The notes below the pieces were generated by a model. The model saw only the letters and a program-made list of their open reading frames with translations, was not told the DNA's origin and ran no database searches. A program made the position numbers and the translations under genes. From Myxococcales bacterium UBA5297 (GTDB taxonomy: Bacteria; Myxococcota; Myxococcia; Myxococcales; UBA5297): a stretch of 15,263 nucleotides of DNA. Where the stretch lies: assembly GCA_002408385.1 (NCBI GenBank), contig DHSB01000003.1, positions 1-15,263 of the forward strand, written 5' to 3'. This document shows, in pieces, positions 1-7,357 of the stretch. The first letter of the stretch is position 1. Each line of letters starts with the position of its first letter.

Positions 1-1043
1 GGGGCCGGTGGCGCTCGCGGCGCGGGGCGCGGCTCGGGCGGCGAGAGGTCTCGGATCGGGCGGGGCGCCGGGCGCTTGGGCAGGGGCGGCGGTGGCAGGC
101 GCACGGGCCGTTCGACCAGCCCGCGGTCGGCGAGCAGCTCGAGCTCGCCGAGCACCTCGCGCTTGACCCCTTCGTCGCCACGGCGGGGCACTTTGCGCTC
201 CTCGGAGACGCAGCCCGCGATCTGCCGGCCCAGCTCGCCGCGCTGCCTCTCGATGAGGCGCGCGGCCAGCTCGGGCGACTGGGCGAGGCAGGCGCGCGCG
301 ATGCGCCGCAGCCCCGCCATCCGCAGCGCCAGACGGGGCTCGGTGCCTTCGACCAGGCGTTTGAGCGCCTCGCGGGCGGCCTCGGCCTCGGTTCGCCGCG
401 CGGGCGGGCGGTCCTGGATCGCGCGGGCGAGCTGAAGCCGCTGGTCGGGAGGGAGCTGTTTGAGAAAGGCCTCGCGCGCCTCGTCCGGCAAGGGCGCGAC
501 CAGTGGCGAGAGCCACTTGGCGCCGAGCACGTCGGCGAGGCAGAGCAGCTCGCCTGGCGAAAGGACCAGCAGGTCGACGATGGCGAAGCCGGACGGCTTG
601 GGCATCGCGGTGGCCAGCCGCTGTTCGACCTTCCAGCGGATGACCGAGAGGATGTCGGGCCGGATGTCGCGGCGCAGCTCCATGATCGGCTGGGCGAGCT
701 CGATGCGCACGTCTTGGGCGACCGAGGCGGGCAGCGCCCGGAGGATCACCTCGACCATCGCGGCGCGCTCGCCGCTGAGCACCTCGGCGACGTGCTTGGG
801 GTCGGCGGCCCGCAAATCATGGATCTTGCGGCCGGTGACAAAGCGCTTGATCTCCTGGACGAGAAACGGGACGCGCTTGTCGCGCGGAATGGCGAGGATC
901 TGGCCTGCGCGGTGGCGCAGGACCTCGGCCTCCTCGTCCGGGAGGAAGTCGAAAGCCTGCACGCCTTCCTGGCCGCCGAAGGTGACCGCGGTGAGAAGCA
1001 GCATCGCCTGACGCTTGGTCAGGCCGGTGAAGAAGGCGTCCAT
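1..1043 (-). CDS. Hypothetical FliG-like helical-repeat protein, C-terminus beyond window
   Basis: Reading the minus strand from the ATG at 1043-1041 gives about 347 codons without a stop, running off the left edge. The product begins MDAFFTGLTKRQAMLLL. It is mostly predicted helix, with Leu/Ala/Glu/Arg-rich segments, and ends in a Pro-rich stretch (PPPPLPKRPAPRP) near the edge. The segment around residues 80-115 (HVAEVLSGERAAMVEVILRA) recalls the helical units of the FliG middle / MgtE N domain, where 'EHPQTIALIL'-type helices occur. That resemblance is by eye only and function is unknown. Third-position G/C is strong throughout, far better than in the plus-strand ORFs over the same bases. 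No clear Shine-Dalgarno lies before the ATG; Met14 is an alternative start. The gene is divergent from the PEGA gene, with about 144 bases between them. Confidence 0.75.
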   Translation of the reverse strand, partial: MDAFFTGLTKRQAMLLLTAVTFGGQEGVQAFDFLPDEEAEVLRHRAGQILAIPRDKRVPFLVQEIKRFVTGRKIHDLRAADPKHVAEVLSGERAAMVEVILRALPASVAQDVRIELAQPIMELRRDIRPDILSVIRWKVEQRLATAMPKPSGFAIVDLLVLSPGELLCLADVLGAKWLSPLVAPLPDEAREAFLKQLPPDQRLQLARAIQDRPPARRTEAEAAREALKRLVEGTEPRLALRMAGLRRIARACLAQSPELAARLIERQRGELGRQIAGCVSEERKVPRRGDEGVKREVLGELELLADRGLVERPVRLPPPPLPKRPAPRPIRDLSPPEPRPAPRAPPA

Positions 1044-1187
1044 GTGTCGTCTAGCCGAACTTACCGTGCCCCGGACGCTTTCCCAACAAACACTCGGGGC
1101 TGGCCTGGAAGTGCGCCGGGCCTGCGGCGAGCGGCGAGAGGCTGTGGTAGGCTCGGCGCCGAAACGCGCGTTAGGAGACAGACTCCA

Positions 1188-2003
1188 ATGGCAAGCAAGA
1201 TCGGCGCAGTTGTCCTCTTCCTCCTCGGCCTCGGCCTCCTCGGACTGGCGGCCACAGGCCCGGCCGCTGCCGTCTCCCAGGTGAGGAGCCCGTCGGTGCC
1301 GTGGCTTGCCGAGCTGCCCAAGCCGAAGGCAAGGCCTATCGAGGCCGCGCCGGCGAAGGATGCGCAGGTCGCCGAGCCGACGGCCGAGCCGGCCGACAAG
1401 CCTGCGGCAGAGCCTGTCCCAATCCAGGCACTTGCGCCCGCGGGCGATGAGCCCGCGAGCGATGAGCCCGCGAGCGAGCCGGCCGCGGCTGCCGCCGCCC
1501 CTGCCCGGGCCGAGCCCGCGGTCGTCGCGCTCGAGCCTGCCAAGGACGAGCCGGCGGACGCCGCCCTCGAGCCCGCCAAGGACGCGCCGGCGCCAGAGCC
1601 CGCCGTGGTCGTTGTCGAGCCTGCCAAAGCCGACGAGAAGCCGGTGGAGACCAAGGTCGCCAAGCCCGAACCGGTTCCCACCAAGGCGACCGAGCCGGCC
1701 GAGCCCAAGCCCGCGCTGCTCGTCAAGAAGCCCGAGCCCAAGCCGACGAAGCTGGCCGCTGCCGACCCGAAGCCCGAAGCGCCGCCTGCCGAGCCACAGG
1801 GGATGGGAACGCTCATCGTCTCCTCAAGCCCCTCGGGGGCCGAGGTCTTCCTCGGGGGCGCGAACATCGGCCAGACGCCCATCGAGATCGACGTTCCGGC
1901 CGGGGTTCACGATCTGAAGCTCGTCGACTCGAGCGGCCAGTCGAAGAGCGAGGCGGTCAAGGTGCGCCAGGGCCGCATGAGCAAGGTGAACGTCGCCTTC
2001 TAG
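1188..2003 (+). CDS. Exported PEGA-domain protein with Pro/Ala/Lys/Glu-rich linker
   Basis: A 271-residue protein. Residues 5-28 form a hydrophobic signal peptide or membrane anchor (GAVVLFLLGLGLLGLAATG). Residues about 40-200 are a low-complexity linker rich in EPA, AKD and KPEP motifs, typical of periplasm-spanning tethers. Residues 206-271 form a PEGA domain, seen in GTLIVSSSPSGAEVFLGG, IGQTPIEIDVPAGVHDLKL and the closing KVNVAF strand. PEGA domains are small beta-sandwich modules common in surface or envelope proteins of Myxococcota; the exact role here is unknown. The ATG at 1188 was chosen over upstream in-frame codons because AGGAG lies at 1173-1177, ten bases before it, and because the signal peptide starts there. 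The linker contains internal near-repeats (LEPAKDEPADA / LEPAKDAPAPE), and indel variation would be expected. A strong hairpin follows the stop. Confidence 0.85.
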   Translation: MASKIGAVVLFLLGLGLLGLAATGPAAAVSQVRSPSVPWLAELPKPKARPIEAAPAKDAQVAEPTAEPADKPAAEPVPIQALAPAGDEPASDEPASEPAAAAAAPARAEPAVVALEPAKDEPADAALEPAKDAPAPEPAVVVVEPAKADEKPVETKVAKPEPVPTKATEPAEPKPALLVKKPEPKPTKLAAADPKPEAPPAEPQGMGTLIVSSSPSGAEVFLGGANIGQTPIEIDVPAGVHDLKLVDSSGQSKSEAVKVRQGRMSKVNVAF

Positions 2004-2040
2004 CGTCGAGCGCCTCCCTCGTCCGTCTTTGTCAGCCTTT

Positions 2041-2072
2041 CGCGGGGCTTCGGGACCTTCCCGGGCCCCGCG
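2041..2072 (+). terminator. Two-part GC hairpin after the PEGA gene
   Basis: An outer 8-bp stem (CGCGGGGC at 2041-2048 with GCCCCGCG at 2065-2072) encloses an inner 4-bp stem (CGGG 2051-2054 with CCCG 2060-2063) and the loop ACCTT. It begins 37 bases after the PEGA stop. Downstream DNA is pyrimidine-rich but has no uninterrupted T run, so intrinsic termination is likely but not certain. Confidence 0.6.
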
Positions 2073-2198
2073 CCTTCCTCGCGGCGCGCTTCTTTCTACC
2101 CGGAAACCTGAGCCTGCCCTCGCGGCCGCTGTGTGCCGGGGGCCAAAAGCTGGCCGAAGCCCGCGGAAGCGGGAGGGGCGCGCTGAGCGCCAATCCTG

Positions 2199-2228
2199 TT
2201 GACGGTCCGACGTTCCCCGAAGGATAAC
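2199..2228 (+). promoter_or_regulatory. Sigma70-type promoter upstream of proS
   Basis: TTGACG at 2199-2204 (5 of 6 to the -35 consensus) is followed after 18 bases by GATAAC at 2223-2228 (4 of 6 to the -10 consensus). Transcription would start near 2235, leaving a leader of about 50 bases before the proS ATG at 2285. Confidence 0.55.
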
Positions 2229-2284
2229 CGCCTCGGTTTTGCAGCCTCTTGGGCGCGCCGTGCGTGCCCTGCCAGGGAGAAGAG

Positions 2285-4015
2285 ATGCGCTACTCGAGGA
2301 TGTTCATCCCCACCATCAAGGAAACCCCTTCGGACGCCGAGGTGGCCAGCCACCGCCTGCTGCTGCGCGCTGGCTACATGCGCCAGCTTGGCGCCGGCAT
2401 CTACAGCTACCTGCCGCTGCTCAAGCGCGTGCTCTCCAAGGTCGAGAGCATCGTCCGTGAGGAGATGAACGCCATCGGTGGGCAGGAGTTCTTCCTGCCG
2501 GCGCTGCACCCCAAGGAGGTTTGGGAGGAGTCCGGGCGCTGGGAGGTGATGGGCCAGAACATGTTCCGGTTCAAGGACCGCAAGGGCGCCGATCTCGGCC
2601 TGGGGATGACCCACGAGGAGATCTTCACCTACATCGCCCGCGACGAGCTGCGCTCGTACCGCCAGCTTCCGCAGACCTGGTACCAGATTCAGACCAAGTT
2701 TCGCGACGAGCCGCGCCCCAAGTCCGGCCTGCTGCGCGTGCGCCAATTCACCATGAAGGACAGCTACTCCTTCGACCTCGACCAGGCGGGGCTCGACAAG
2801 AGCTTCGACGCGCACCGCGAGGCCTACGTGAAGATCTTCGGGCGCTGCGGCCTGAGCTTCGTGCAGGTCGAGGCGCACTCGGGCTCGATGGGCGGCTCGG
2901 CGTCGACCGAGTTCATGGTGCGCACCAACGCCGGCGAGGACGACGTCGCCGCCTGCCCGAAGTGCGGTTACGCGGCCAACACCGAGAAGGCGACCAGCCG
3001 CGTCGCGAAGATCGAGGACGAGAAAGGCCCGGACAAGCCGGAGCTCTTCCCGACCCCGGGCGTGCGCACCATCGAGGACCTGACCAAGCCGCCTTTCAAC
3101 GTCGCGGCCCACCGGCAGATCAAGACGCTCGTCTACGCCGCCGACGGCAAGCCGGTGCTCGCGCTGGTGCGCGGCGACCAGGAGCTCAACGAGGCCAAGC
3201 TGCAGGGGGCCACCGGCGCCAACGAGGTCCGCCCGGCGCACCCCGAGGAGATCCAGGAGTGGATGGGCGCGGCGGCCGGCTCGCTCGGCGCGGTCGGCAA
3301 GGACACCGGCGCGCCGTTCGAGGGCCGGATCTGGGCCGACTTGAGCCTGCAGGGGCGCGAGAACATGGTGACCGGCGCCAACAAGGACGAGCACCACCTC
3401 AAGGGCGTCACCCCGGGTCGCGACTTCCAGCCGAAGTGGGCCGACCTGCGCACCGCGATGGCGGGCGAAGGCTGCCCGAGGTGCGAGGGGACGCTCGACC
3501 TCTTCAAGGCCCTCGAGATCGGCCACATCTTCAAGCTCGGCACCAAGTACTCCGAGTCGATGGGCGCCAAGGTCCTCGACGAGAAGGGCCAGGAGAAGCC
3601 GATCATCATGGGCAGCTACGGCATCGGCGTCGAGCGAGTCGCCGCGGCGGCCGTGGAGCTGTACCACGACGAGGACGGCATCCGTTGGCCGCTGTCCATC
3701 GCGCCCTTCCACGCGACGGTGCTCTCGCTGCAGGCGCGCGACCCCGAGGTCGGCGCGGCGGCCGAGAAGCTCGTCGGGCAGCTCGAGGAGGCCGGCGTCG
3801 AGACGCTCTACGACGACCGCGACGAGCGGCCGGGCATCAAGTTCAAGGACGCCGACCTCGTCGGCATCCCGCTGCGCTTCGCGGTCGGCAAGAAGGGCCT
3901 CGCCGAGGGCAAGGTCGAGCTGAAGATCCGCGGCGAGAAGGAGATGCGCCTGCTCACCATCGAGGAGGCGGTCGCCGAGGCGAAGGCCCGCGTCGACAAG
4001 GCGAGGGCGCGCTAG
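2285..4015 (+). CDS. proS: Prolyl-tRNA synthetase, bacterial type with editing domain
   Basis: A 576-residue class II aminoacyl-tRNA synthetase that charges tRNA-Pro with proline in the cytoplasm, using ATP. The length matches bacterial-type ProRS. The N-terminus ([13 protein letters not shown]) and motif 1 region (about 38-75, ending [10 protein letters not shown]) are intact. The TxE proline-binding loop is T109-H110-E111, and motif 2 lies at 140-163 ([17 protein letters not shown]). The [13 protein letters not shown] block introduces the inserted YbaK-like editing domain (about 220-400), which in this family removes mischarged Ala-tRNA-Pro. Motif 3 is at 442-460 ([17 protein letters not shown]), followed by the anticodon-binding domain to the end. 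The start at ATG 2285 has GGGAGAAG just upstream. An in-frame TTG at 2249 would add 12 non-conserved residues. The stop codon is immediately followed by the ATG of the next gene, suggesting co-translation. Confidence 0.97.
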   Translation: MRYSRMFIPTIKETPSDAEVASHRLLLRAGYMRQLGAGIYSYLPLLKRVLSKVESIVREEMNAIGGQEFFLPALHPKEVWEESGRWEVMGQNMFRFKDRKGADLGLGMTHEEIFTYIARDELRSYRQLPQTWYQIQTKFRDEPRPKSGLLRVRQFTMKDSYSFDLDQAGLDKSFDAHREAYVKIFGRCGLSFVQVEAHSGSMGGSASTEFMVRTNAGEDDVAACPKCGYAANTEKATSRVAKIEDEKGPDKPELFPTPGVRTIEDLTKPPFNVAAHRQIKTLVYAADGKPVLALVRGDQELNEAKLQGATGANEVRPAHPEEIQEWMGAAAGSLGAVGKDTGAPFEGRIWADLSLQGRENMVTGANKDEHHLKGVTPGRDFQPKWADLRTAMAGEGCPRCEGTLDLFKALEIGHIFKLGTKYSESMGAKVLDEKGQEKPIIMGSYGIGVERVAAAAVELYHDEDGIRWPLSIAPFHATVLSLQARDPEVGAAAEKLVGQLEEAGVETLYDDRDERPGIKFKDADLVGIPLRFAVGKKGLAEGKVELKIRGEKEMRLLTIEEAVAEAKARVDKARAR

Positions 4016-5257
4016 ATGCCCAAGGCCCCGGCGAGAATCGTCCAGGTTCGCGAGGGGGGCGTCGACCTCGAGATCTCGCGGGAGGTCGCCGAGCGGGCAG
4101 GGCTGCGCGCCGGCGACGAGCTCTTCGCGTTCGCCCCGGGCGGCAACTTCCTGCTGCTCGCCCGGGGGGCGGGCAAGCGGGGTTTCTTCGTCGGCAACCT
4201 CGAGGCCTTCTCGCTCGCCGAGGTCTTCGGTTTCGTCTGCTCGGCGATCCGCTCGGGCAGCCTGGTGCTGCATTCTCCGGGGGCGCGCCGGCGCATCGTC
4301 TTCGTCGAGGGCCAGGTCGTGTTCGCCTCGTCGACCGATCACGGCGAGCGCCTCGGGCCGGTGCTCTGGCGCAACGGCATGCTGAAGCTCGAGCAGCTCC
4401 AGCAGTGCGAGCCGCAGGTGAAGGCCGGCACGAAGCTGGGCAAAGTGCTCATCGAGTCGGGCTTCCTGACTCCGGCTCGGCTCTATCGGGGCGTCCAGCT
4501 TCAGGTCCGCGAGATCGTCCTCGGCGCTTTCCTCGAGACGCGCGGCGAGTTCGCCTTCATCGAGGGCGAAGGGCCGCAGGTCGAGCAGGTGCGGCTCCCC
4601 GAGCGCACCCGCGACCTGGTGCTCGAGGCGATGAGCCGCGCCGAGCGCATCGAGCCGTTGCGCCGGAAGGCGGACCTTTCGGCCGTCCCCTCGCGGGCCG
4701 AAGGGGCTCGGTCGCCCCCGGAGCTCGCGCTCGGGGCGGTCTTCGACAAGGTCGACGGGGCGCGCACTGCCCGCGAGGTGCTGCGCGCGAGCCGGCTTGG
4801 CGAGCTCGAGGCCCTCGACGCACTGCTGACGCTTGTCGGGCGAGGGCTGGTGCGGCCGCTGCCGCCAGGGGCGCCGGGCCCGAAGAGCGAAGCTCGCCCC
4901 GGCCGAGGGGCTGACGGCCCGGTCCAGCTCTACCGCCTGGCGATCCGCCGCATCTGCGAGGAGTTGCGGGCGGCCGGTGTCGAGGGCCGGCTCCACAGCT
5001 TCTTCGCGACCCCCGAGGGGCGCGAAGGGATCTTCGACGGCGTGCAGCTCAGCGCGCAGGGCGACCTCGACATCGACGCGCTGATCGCCAACTCGCAGAC
5101 GCTCTTTGAGGGCGCGGTCGCGCGCGCCCGAGTGCTCGAGGCGCTCGACGGGTTCGTCGTCTTCGCTCTGTTCGACGCGCGCAACGTCCTCCCCCACGAC
5201 ACCGCCATGGAGCTCGGACGCGAGATCGGGCGCATGCTCAGGGGCAGGCAGCAGTGA
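4016..5257 (+). CDS. DUF4388 (PATAN-type) protein with AbrB-like N-terminus
   Basis: A 413-residue soluble protein with no signal peptide. Residues about 5-48 (VDLEISREVAERAGLRAGDE) look like a SpoVT/AbrB swapped-hairpin module, as in transition-state regulators. Residues about 58-185 match the DUF4388 / PATAN pattern: LEAFSLAEVFGFVCSAIRSG, a LVLHSPGARRRIVFVEGQVVFASS strand block, then LGKVLIESGFLT and REIVLGAFLETRGEFAFIEG. Proteins of this family are abundant in deltaproteobacteria and cyanobacteria and are linked to two-component or small-GTPase signalling, but most have no assigned role. A second helical region (about 235-285) and a C-terminal domain (about 307-413) are not recognised. The ATG directly abuts the proS stop, so translation is probably coupled; a functional link with ProRS is not implied. 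Downstream lies a hairpin, then the sigma factor gene. Confidence 0.8.
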   Translation: MPKAPARIVQVREGGVDLEISREVAERAGLRAGDELFAFAPGGNFLLLARGAGKRGFFVGNLEAFSLAEVFGFVCSAIRSGSLVLHSPGARRRIVFVEGQVVFASSTDHGERLGPVLWRNGMLKLEQLQQCEPQVKAGTKLGKVLIESGFLTPARLYRGVQLQVREIVLGAFLETRGEFAFIEGEGPQVEQVRLPERTRDLVLEAMSRAERIEPLRRKADLSAVPSRAEGARSPPELALGAVFDKVDGARTAREVLRASRLGELEALDALLTLVGRGLVRPLPPGAPGPKSEARPGRGADGPVQLYRLAIRRICEELRAAGVEGRLHSFFATPEGREGIFDGVQLSAQGDLDIDALIANSQTLFEGAVARARVLEALDGFVVFALFDARNVLPHDTAMELGREIGRMLRGRQQ

Positions 5258-5298
5258 GCAGCCGTCCCGGGGTCTTCGACGCAGGCATGAAGACAGGC

Positions 5299-5325
5299 TG
5301 CGGCCCGCTCAAGCCTCGGGCCGCA
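5299..5325 (+). terminator. Perfect 9-bp stem-loop between DUF4388 gene and sigma factor gene
   Basis: TGCGGCCCG (5299-5307) pairs perfectly with CGGGCCGCA (5317-5325) around the nine-base loop CTCAAGCCT. No T run follows, so this could be a terminator of the proS operon or a structure in the leader of the sigma gene, which starts 62 bases later. Confidence 0.45.
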
Positions 5326-5387
5326 AGCTGAGCCCTCGCGGGCATTCTGGTCACCGGCGGGACGTTTTCGACAAACGAGAGGAAGCC

Positions 5388-6218
5388 TTGGACAGCGCCA
5401 CCAGCCAGACTGAACAGGGGCTCGTCGAGTCGGCGAAGTCCGGCGATCGCCGGGCGCTCGAGCGCCTTCTCGCGCGCTACCAGCCGCACATCTATCGCTT
5501 CGGCATGAAGATGTGCGGAGACCCGGAAGACGCGAAGGACGTGCTTCAGGAGACGATGCTCGCGGTGGCCCGCAACGTGCGCGACTTCCGCGGCGGCTCC
5601 TCGGTGACGACCTGGCTCTATTCGATCGCGCGCAGCTTCTGCATCAAGAAGCGCCGCCGCAGCAAGTTCGCGCCGCAGCACGAGGCCTCGCTCGACTCGA
5701 GCGACGGCCAGCGCGAGGCTCGCGCGGTCCCCGACAAAGCCCGCGGCCCGGACGAGGAGCTTGCCGGGCGTCAGATTGAGGCGGCCCTCGCGGGCGCCAT
5801 CGGCGAGCTGGCGCCGATGTACCGCGAGGTGCTGGTGCTTCGCGACGTCGAGGGGCTGTCGGCGCCGGAGGTGGCCGAGGTCCTCGGTATCAGCGTCGAG
5901 GCCGTGAAGAGCCGCCTGCATCGTGCGCGGGTCTCGGTTCGCAACCACGTCGCGCCGCTGCTGGGCGTCGGCGCGCAGTCGCCCAAGTGCCCGGATGTCG
6001 TCACGCTGCTCTCCAAGCACATGGAGGGCGAGATCAGCGCCGACGTCTGCGCAGAGATGGAGCGCCACCTCGCGAGCTGCCCTGGCTGCCGTGGCGCATG
6101 CGATTCGCTGAGGAGCACACTCGCGCTCTGTCGCGGAACACCGGAGCCCAAGGTCCCGGGCGCAGTCCAGGAGTCGGTGCGCATGGCGGTCGAGAGCTTC
6201 CTGACGTCCAAGTCGTAG
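5388..6218 (+). CDS. ECF-type RNA polymerase sigma factor with fused zinc-finger anti-sigma-like tail
   Basis: A 276-residue sigma-70 family factor that would direct RNA polymerase to alternative promoters. Sigma region 2 spans about 20-92 (GDPEDAKDVLQETMLAV, then FRGGSSVTTWLYSIARSFCI) and region 4 spans about 135-188 (YREVLVLRDVEGLSAPEVAE, then VEAVKSRLHRAR). There is no sigma 1 or 3 domain, which is typical of the ECF group. Unusually, residues 201-250 add a zf-HC2-like module: C201, then H227-x3-C231-x2-C234, with further cysteines at 221, 238 and 248. Such motifs normally sit in separate anti-sigma proteins, and no anti-sigma gene follows here. The tail may therefore sense redox state or metal in cis, by analogy with the Cys-rich tails of ECF44/CorE factors; this is inference. 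The TTG at 5388 was chosen because GAGAGGA precedes it and region 2 follows at normal distance; no ATG or GTG suits. Confidence 0.88.
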   Translation: MDSATSQTEQGLVESAKSGDRRALERLLARYQPHIYRFGMKMCGDPEDAKDVLQETMLAVARNVRDFRGGSSVTTWLYSIARSFCIKKRRRSKFAPQHEASLDSSDGQREARAVPDKARGPDEELAGRQIEAALAGAIGELAPMYREVLVLRDVEGLSAPEVAEVLGISVEAVKSRLHRARVSVRNHVAPLLGVGAQSPKCPDVVTLLSKHMEGEISADVCAEMERHLASCPGCRGACDSLRSTLALCRGTPEPKVPGAVQESVRMAVESFLTSKS

Positions 6219-6696
6219 CCCCCGCCGTCGGTTGAGCGCTCGCGCAGGCGCCTGGCACTGTGGCGTGTTTCTCGTGCACCAGACTTCCTGCGAGTCTCTT
6301 CGAGCGATTTGGGCGGGTACCGGTCATGCCGAGCGTAGAGGCGACCAGCGGGAGCCTCGGAGTCGAGACAGGTGCGTGAGGCCACCTCGGTGAATTGTCG
6401 GCCAATCCCGAACTGGCCGCGAATGTTAGGGCCTGGCTGCAACCGCCCGGACTTCGCGCGGTTGCCACCTCATCACATGGACCCGCACAAATTGTGGTGG
6501 ACGCGGCTGAGCGCGCTCGGTGCGTCTTCGAGCAGAACTCCTGGCGAGCGCTGGCAAATGCGGCCTTTCGCCGACCGCTTCGAGGGCCGCGGGCCGTCTC
6601 TGCAGGCGCCTGGAAGCCCCCGCCTTCGGTCGTGGGCCCACTGCCGCTGAAACCATCCGCTCCCTGCCGGCTCTCACTGCGCAGGGGAGAAGCTCA
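6219..6696. other. 478-base stretch without a recognisable gene
   Basis: This stretch lies between the sigma factor stop and the small membrane ORF. Short ORFs exist in several frames (for example 6372-6650 and 6395-6724) but lack the strong third-position G/C bias of the neighbours and show no domain I recognise. It is less GC-rich than flanking genes and contains several weak inverted repeats. It may hold the promoter of the redox cluster; I could not place -35/-10 boxes with confidence and saw no tRNA-like cloverleaf. Confidence 0.5.
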
Positions 6697-6846
6697 GTGG
6701 ACATTCTTGGTCTCCTGTTGGTGATAGCCGCCTGGTGGGCTCTGCAGAGGTGGGTCTTTCCACGCCTTGGCGTGCCGACCTGAGGCGTTCCTGATCCGCG
6801 CCGGTCGGCGCGGGATGAAGACGAAGATTCGAGGAGCTGCCGATGA
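6697..6846 (+). CDS. Candidate 49-residue membrane selenoprotein (in-frame TGA at 6781-6783)
   Basis: GTG at 6697 follows a good Shine-Dalgarno (GGGGAGA, 6684-6690). The first 28 codons encode a single membrane segment plus a conserved-looking tail: MDILGLLLVIAAWWALQRW, then VFPRLGVPT. Codon 29 is TGA. If read as selenocysteine, the frame continues for 20 codons (a charged GVPDPRRSARDEDEDSRSCR tail with Cys48) to TGA 6844-6846, which overlaps the next gene's start as ATGA. Nineteen bases after the first TGA is a hairpin with a GGTC loop, placed like a bacterial SECIS. The neighbours are a DUF302 protein and a dithiol oxidoreductase, so a redox role at the membrane fits. Without Sec insertion the product would be only 28 residues. 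Selenocysteine incorporation is inferred, as no Sec machinery gene is in view. The short membrane ORF itself is more certain than the recoding. Confidence 0.6.
6796..6813 (+). promoter_or_regulatory. Putative bacterial SECIS hairpin
   Basis: CCGCGCC (6796-6802) and GGCGCGG (6807-6813) form a perfect 7-bp stem capped by GGTC (6803-6806). The distance from the TGA to the first loop base is 19 nt, inside the 16-37 nt range accepted for bacterial SECIS elements, and the loop begins with G. From memory, the E. coli fdhF SECIS has the same GGUC loop about 18 nt after its UGA. The bulged U of the E. coli element is not evident here, and a GC hairpin can arise by chance in DNA of this composition. 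Confidence 0.5.
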
Positions 6847-7232
6847 TTCCATTCGCATTGAGGAAGGTTGTCTCGCACAGCTTCGACGAGGTGCTCGCGC
6901 ATCTGCCCGAGGCCATGAAGACGGAGGGCTTCGGCGTACTGACCGAAGTCGACGTGCGCGAGACGTTGAAGAAGAAGCTCGGGGTGGACTTCAGGCGCTA
7001 CAAGATCCTCGGCGCCTGCAATCCGTCCTTCGCGCACCAGGCGCTCGAGGCCGAGCTCGAGGTCGGGCTGGCGATGCCCTGCAACTTCGTCGTCTACGAA
7101 GCCGACGACGGCAAGACGGCCATTGCGGCTATCGACCCGTCGAAGACCATGGCGGCGATGGGCAGCGAGAAGCTGGCCGCGCTCGCGAACGAGGTCACGC
7201 AGAAGCTCCAGCGCGTCCTCGACAGGCTCTAG
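6843..7232 (+). CDS. DUF302 family protein
   Basis: A 129-residue soluble protein matching the DUF302 family along most of its length. The family hallmarks are all visible: N-terminal FDEVLAHLPEAMKTEGFGVL, the central YKILGACNPSFAHQALEAE block (Cys59), GLAMPCNFVVYE (Cys80) and AAIDPSKTMAAMG. DUF302 is a small alpha/beta domain of uncertain function, often found beside thioredoxin-like or sulfur-metabolism genes. The two cysteines could be redox- or metal-active, but this is unproven. A GAGGAG Shine-Dalgarno precedes the ATG at 6843. The ATG overlaps the stop of the extended upstream reading frame (ATGA), implying translational coupling with the candidate selenoprotein. A strong terminator lies 24 bases after the stop, so the two genes probably form one transcript. 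Confidence 0.92.
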   Translation: MIPFALRKVVSHSFDEVLAHLPEAMKTEGFGVLTEVDVRETLKKKLGVDFRRYKILGACNPSFAHQALEAELEVGLAMPCNFVVYEADDGKTAIAAIDPSKTMAAMGSEKLAALANEVTQKLQRVLDRL

Positions 7233-7255
7233 CCTTTGGCCTCCAAGTGCCATGC

Positions 7256-7285
7256 GGGCCCGGGAGAGCTTCTCCCGGGCCCTTT
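7256..7285 (+). terminator. Strong intrinsic terminator after the DUF302 gene
   Basis: GGGCCCGGGAGA (7256-7267) and TCTCCCGGGCCC (7271-7282) form a perfect 12-bp stem, followed by TTTGATTT. This is the clearest rho-independent terminator in the window and separates the DUF302 gene from the oxidoreductase gene. Confidence 0.85.
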
Positions 7286-7357
7286 GATTTGGACGGGAGC
7301 GCGGCGAGGAATCGTTCGTCCTGGGCGCGGCTCGAACCGGCGTGTGTGGAGGCGGCG

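Noticed and set aside
1061..1882. 273-codon minus-strand frame opposite the PEGA protein
   Set aside because: It is Ser/Ala/Gly low complexity, the reverse image of the Pro/Ala/Lys/Glu linker. The plus frame has a signal peptide, a Shine-Dalgarno and a PEGA domain.
2249..2284. Upstream TTG start for proS
   Set aside because: It adds 12 unconserved residues, whereas the ATG at 2285 has a Shine-Dalgarno and the family N-terminus.
2521..4914. 797-codon plus-strand frame overlapping proS and the DUF4388 gene
   Set aside because: It is out of phase with both real genes and has Arg/Gly/Ala-rich shadow composition.
2096..5197. 1033-codon open frame on the minus strand across proS and the DUF4388 gene
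   Set aside because: It is antisense to two well-identified genes. The product is an Arg/Leu/Asp/Glu/Ala-rich sequence typical of the shadow frame of GC-rich coding DNA and matches nothing.
6395..6724. 109-codon plus-strand ORF between the sigma gene and the redox cluster
   Set aside because: It has weak third-position G/C bias and no recognised motif, and it overlaps the Shine-Dalgarno and start of the small membrane ORF in another frame.
6767..7357. Extended N-terminus for the disulfide oxidoreductase
   Set aside because: The frame runs antiphase through DUF302 and the strong terminator. The ATG at 7358 has its own Shine-Dalgarno and gives the family length.
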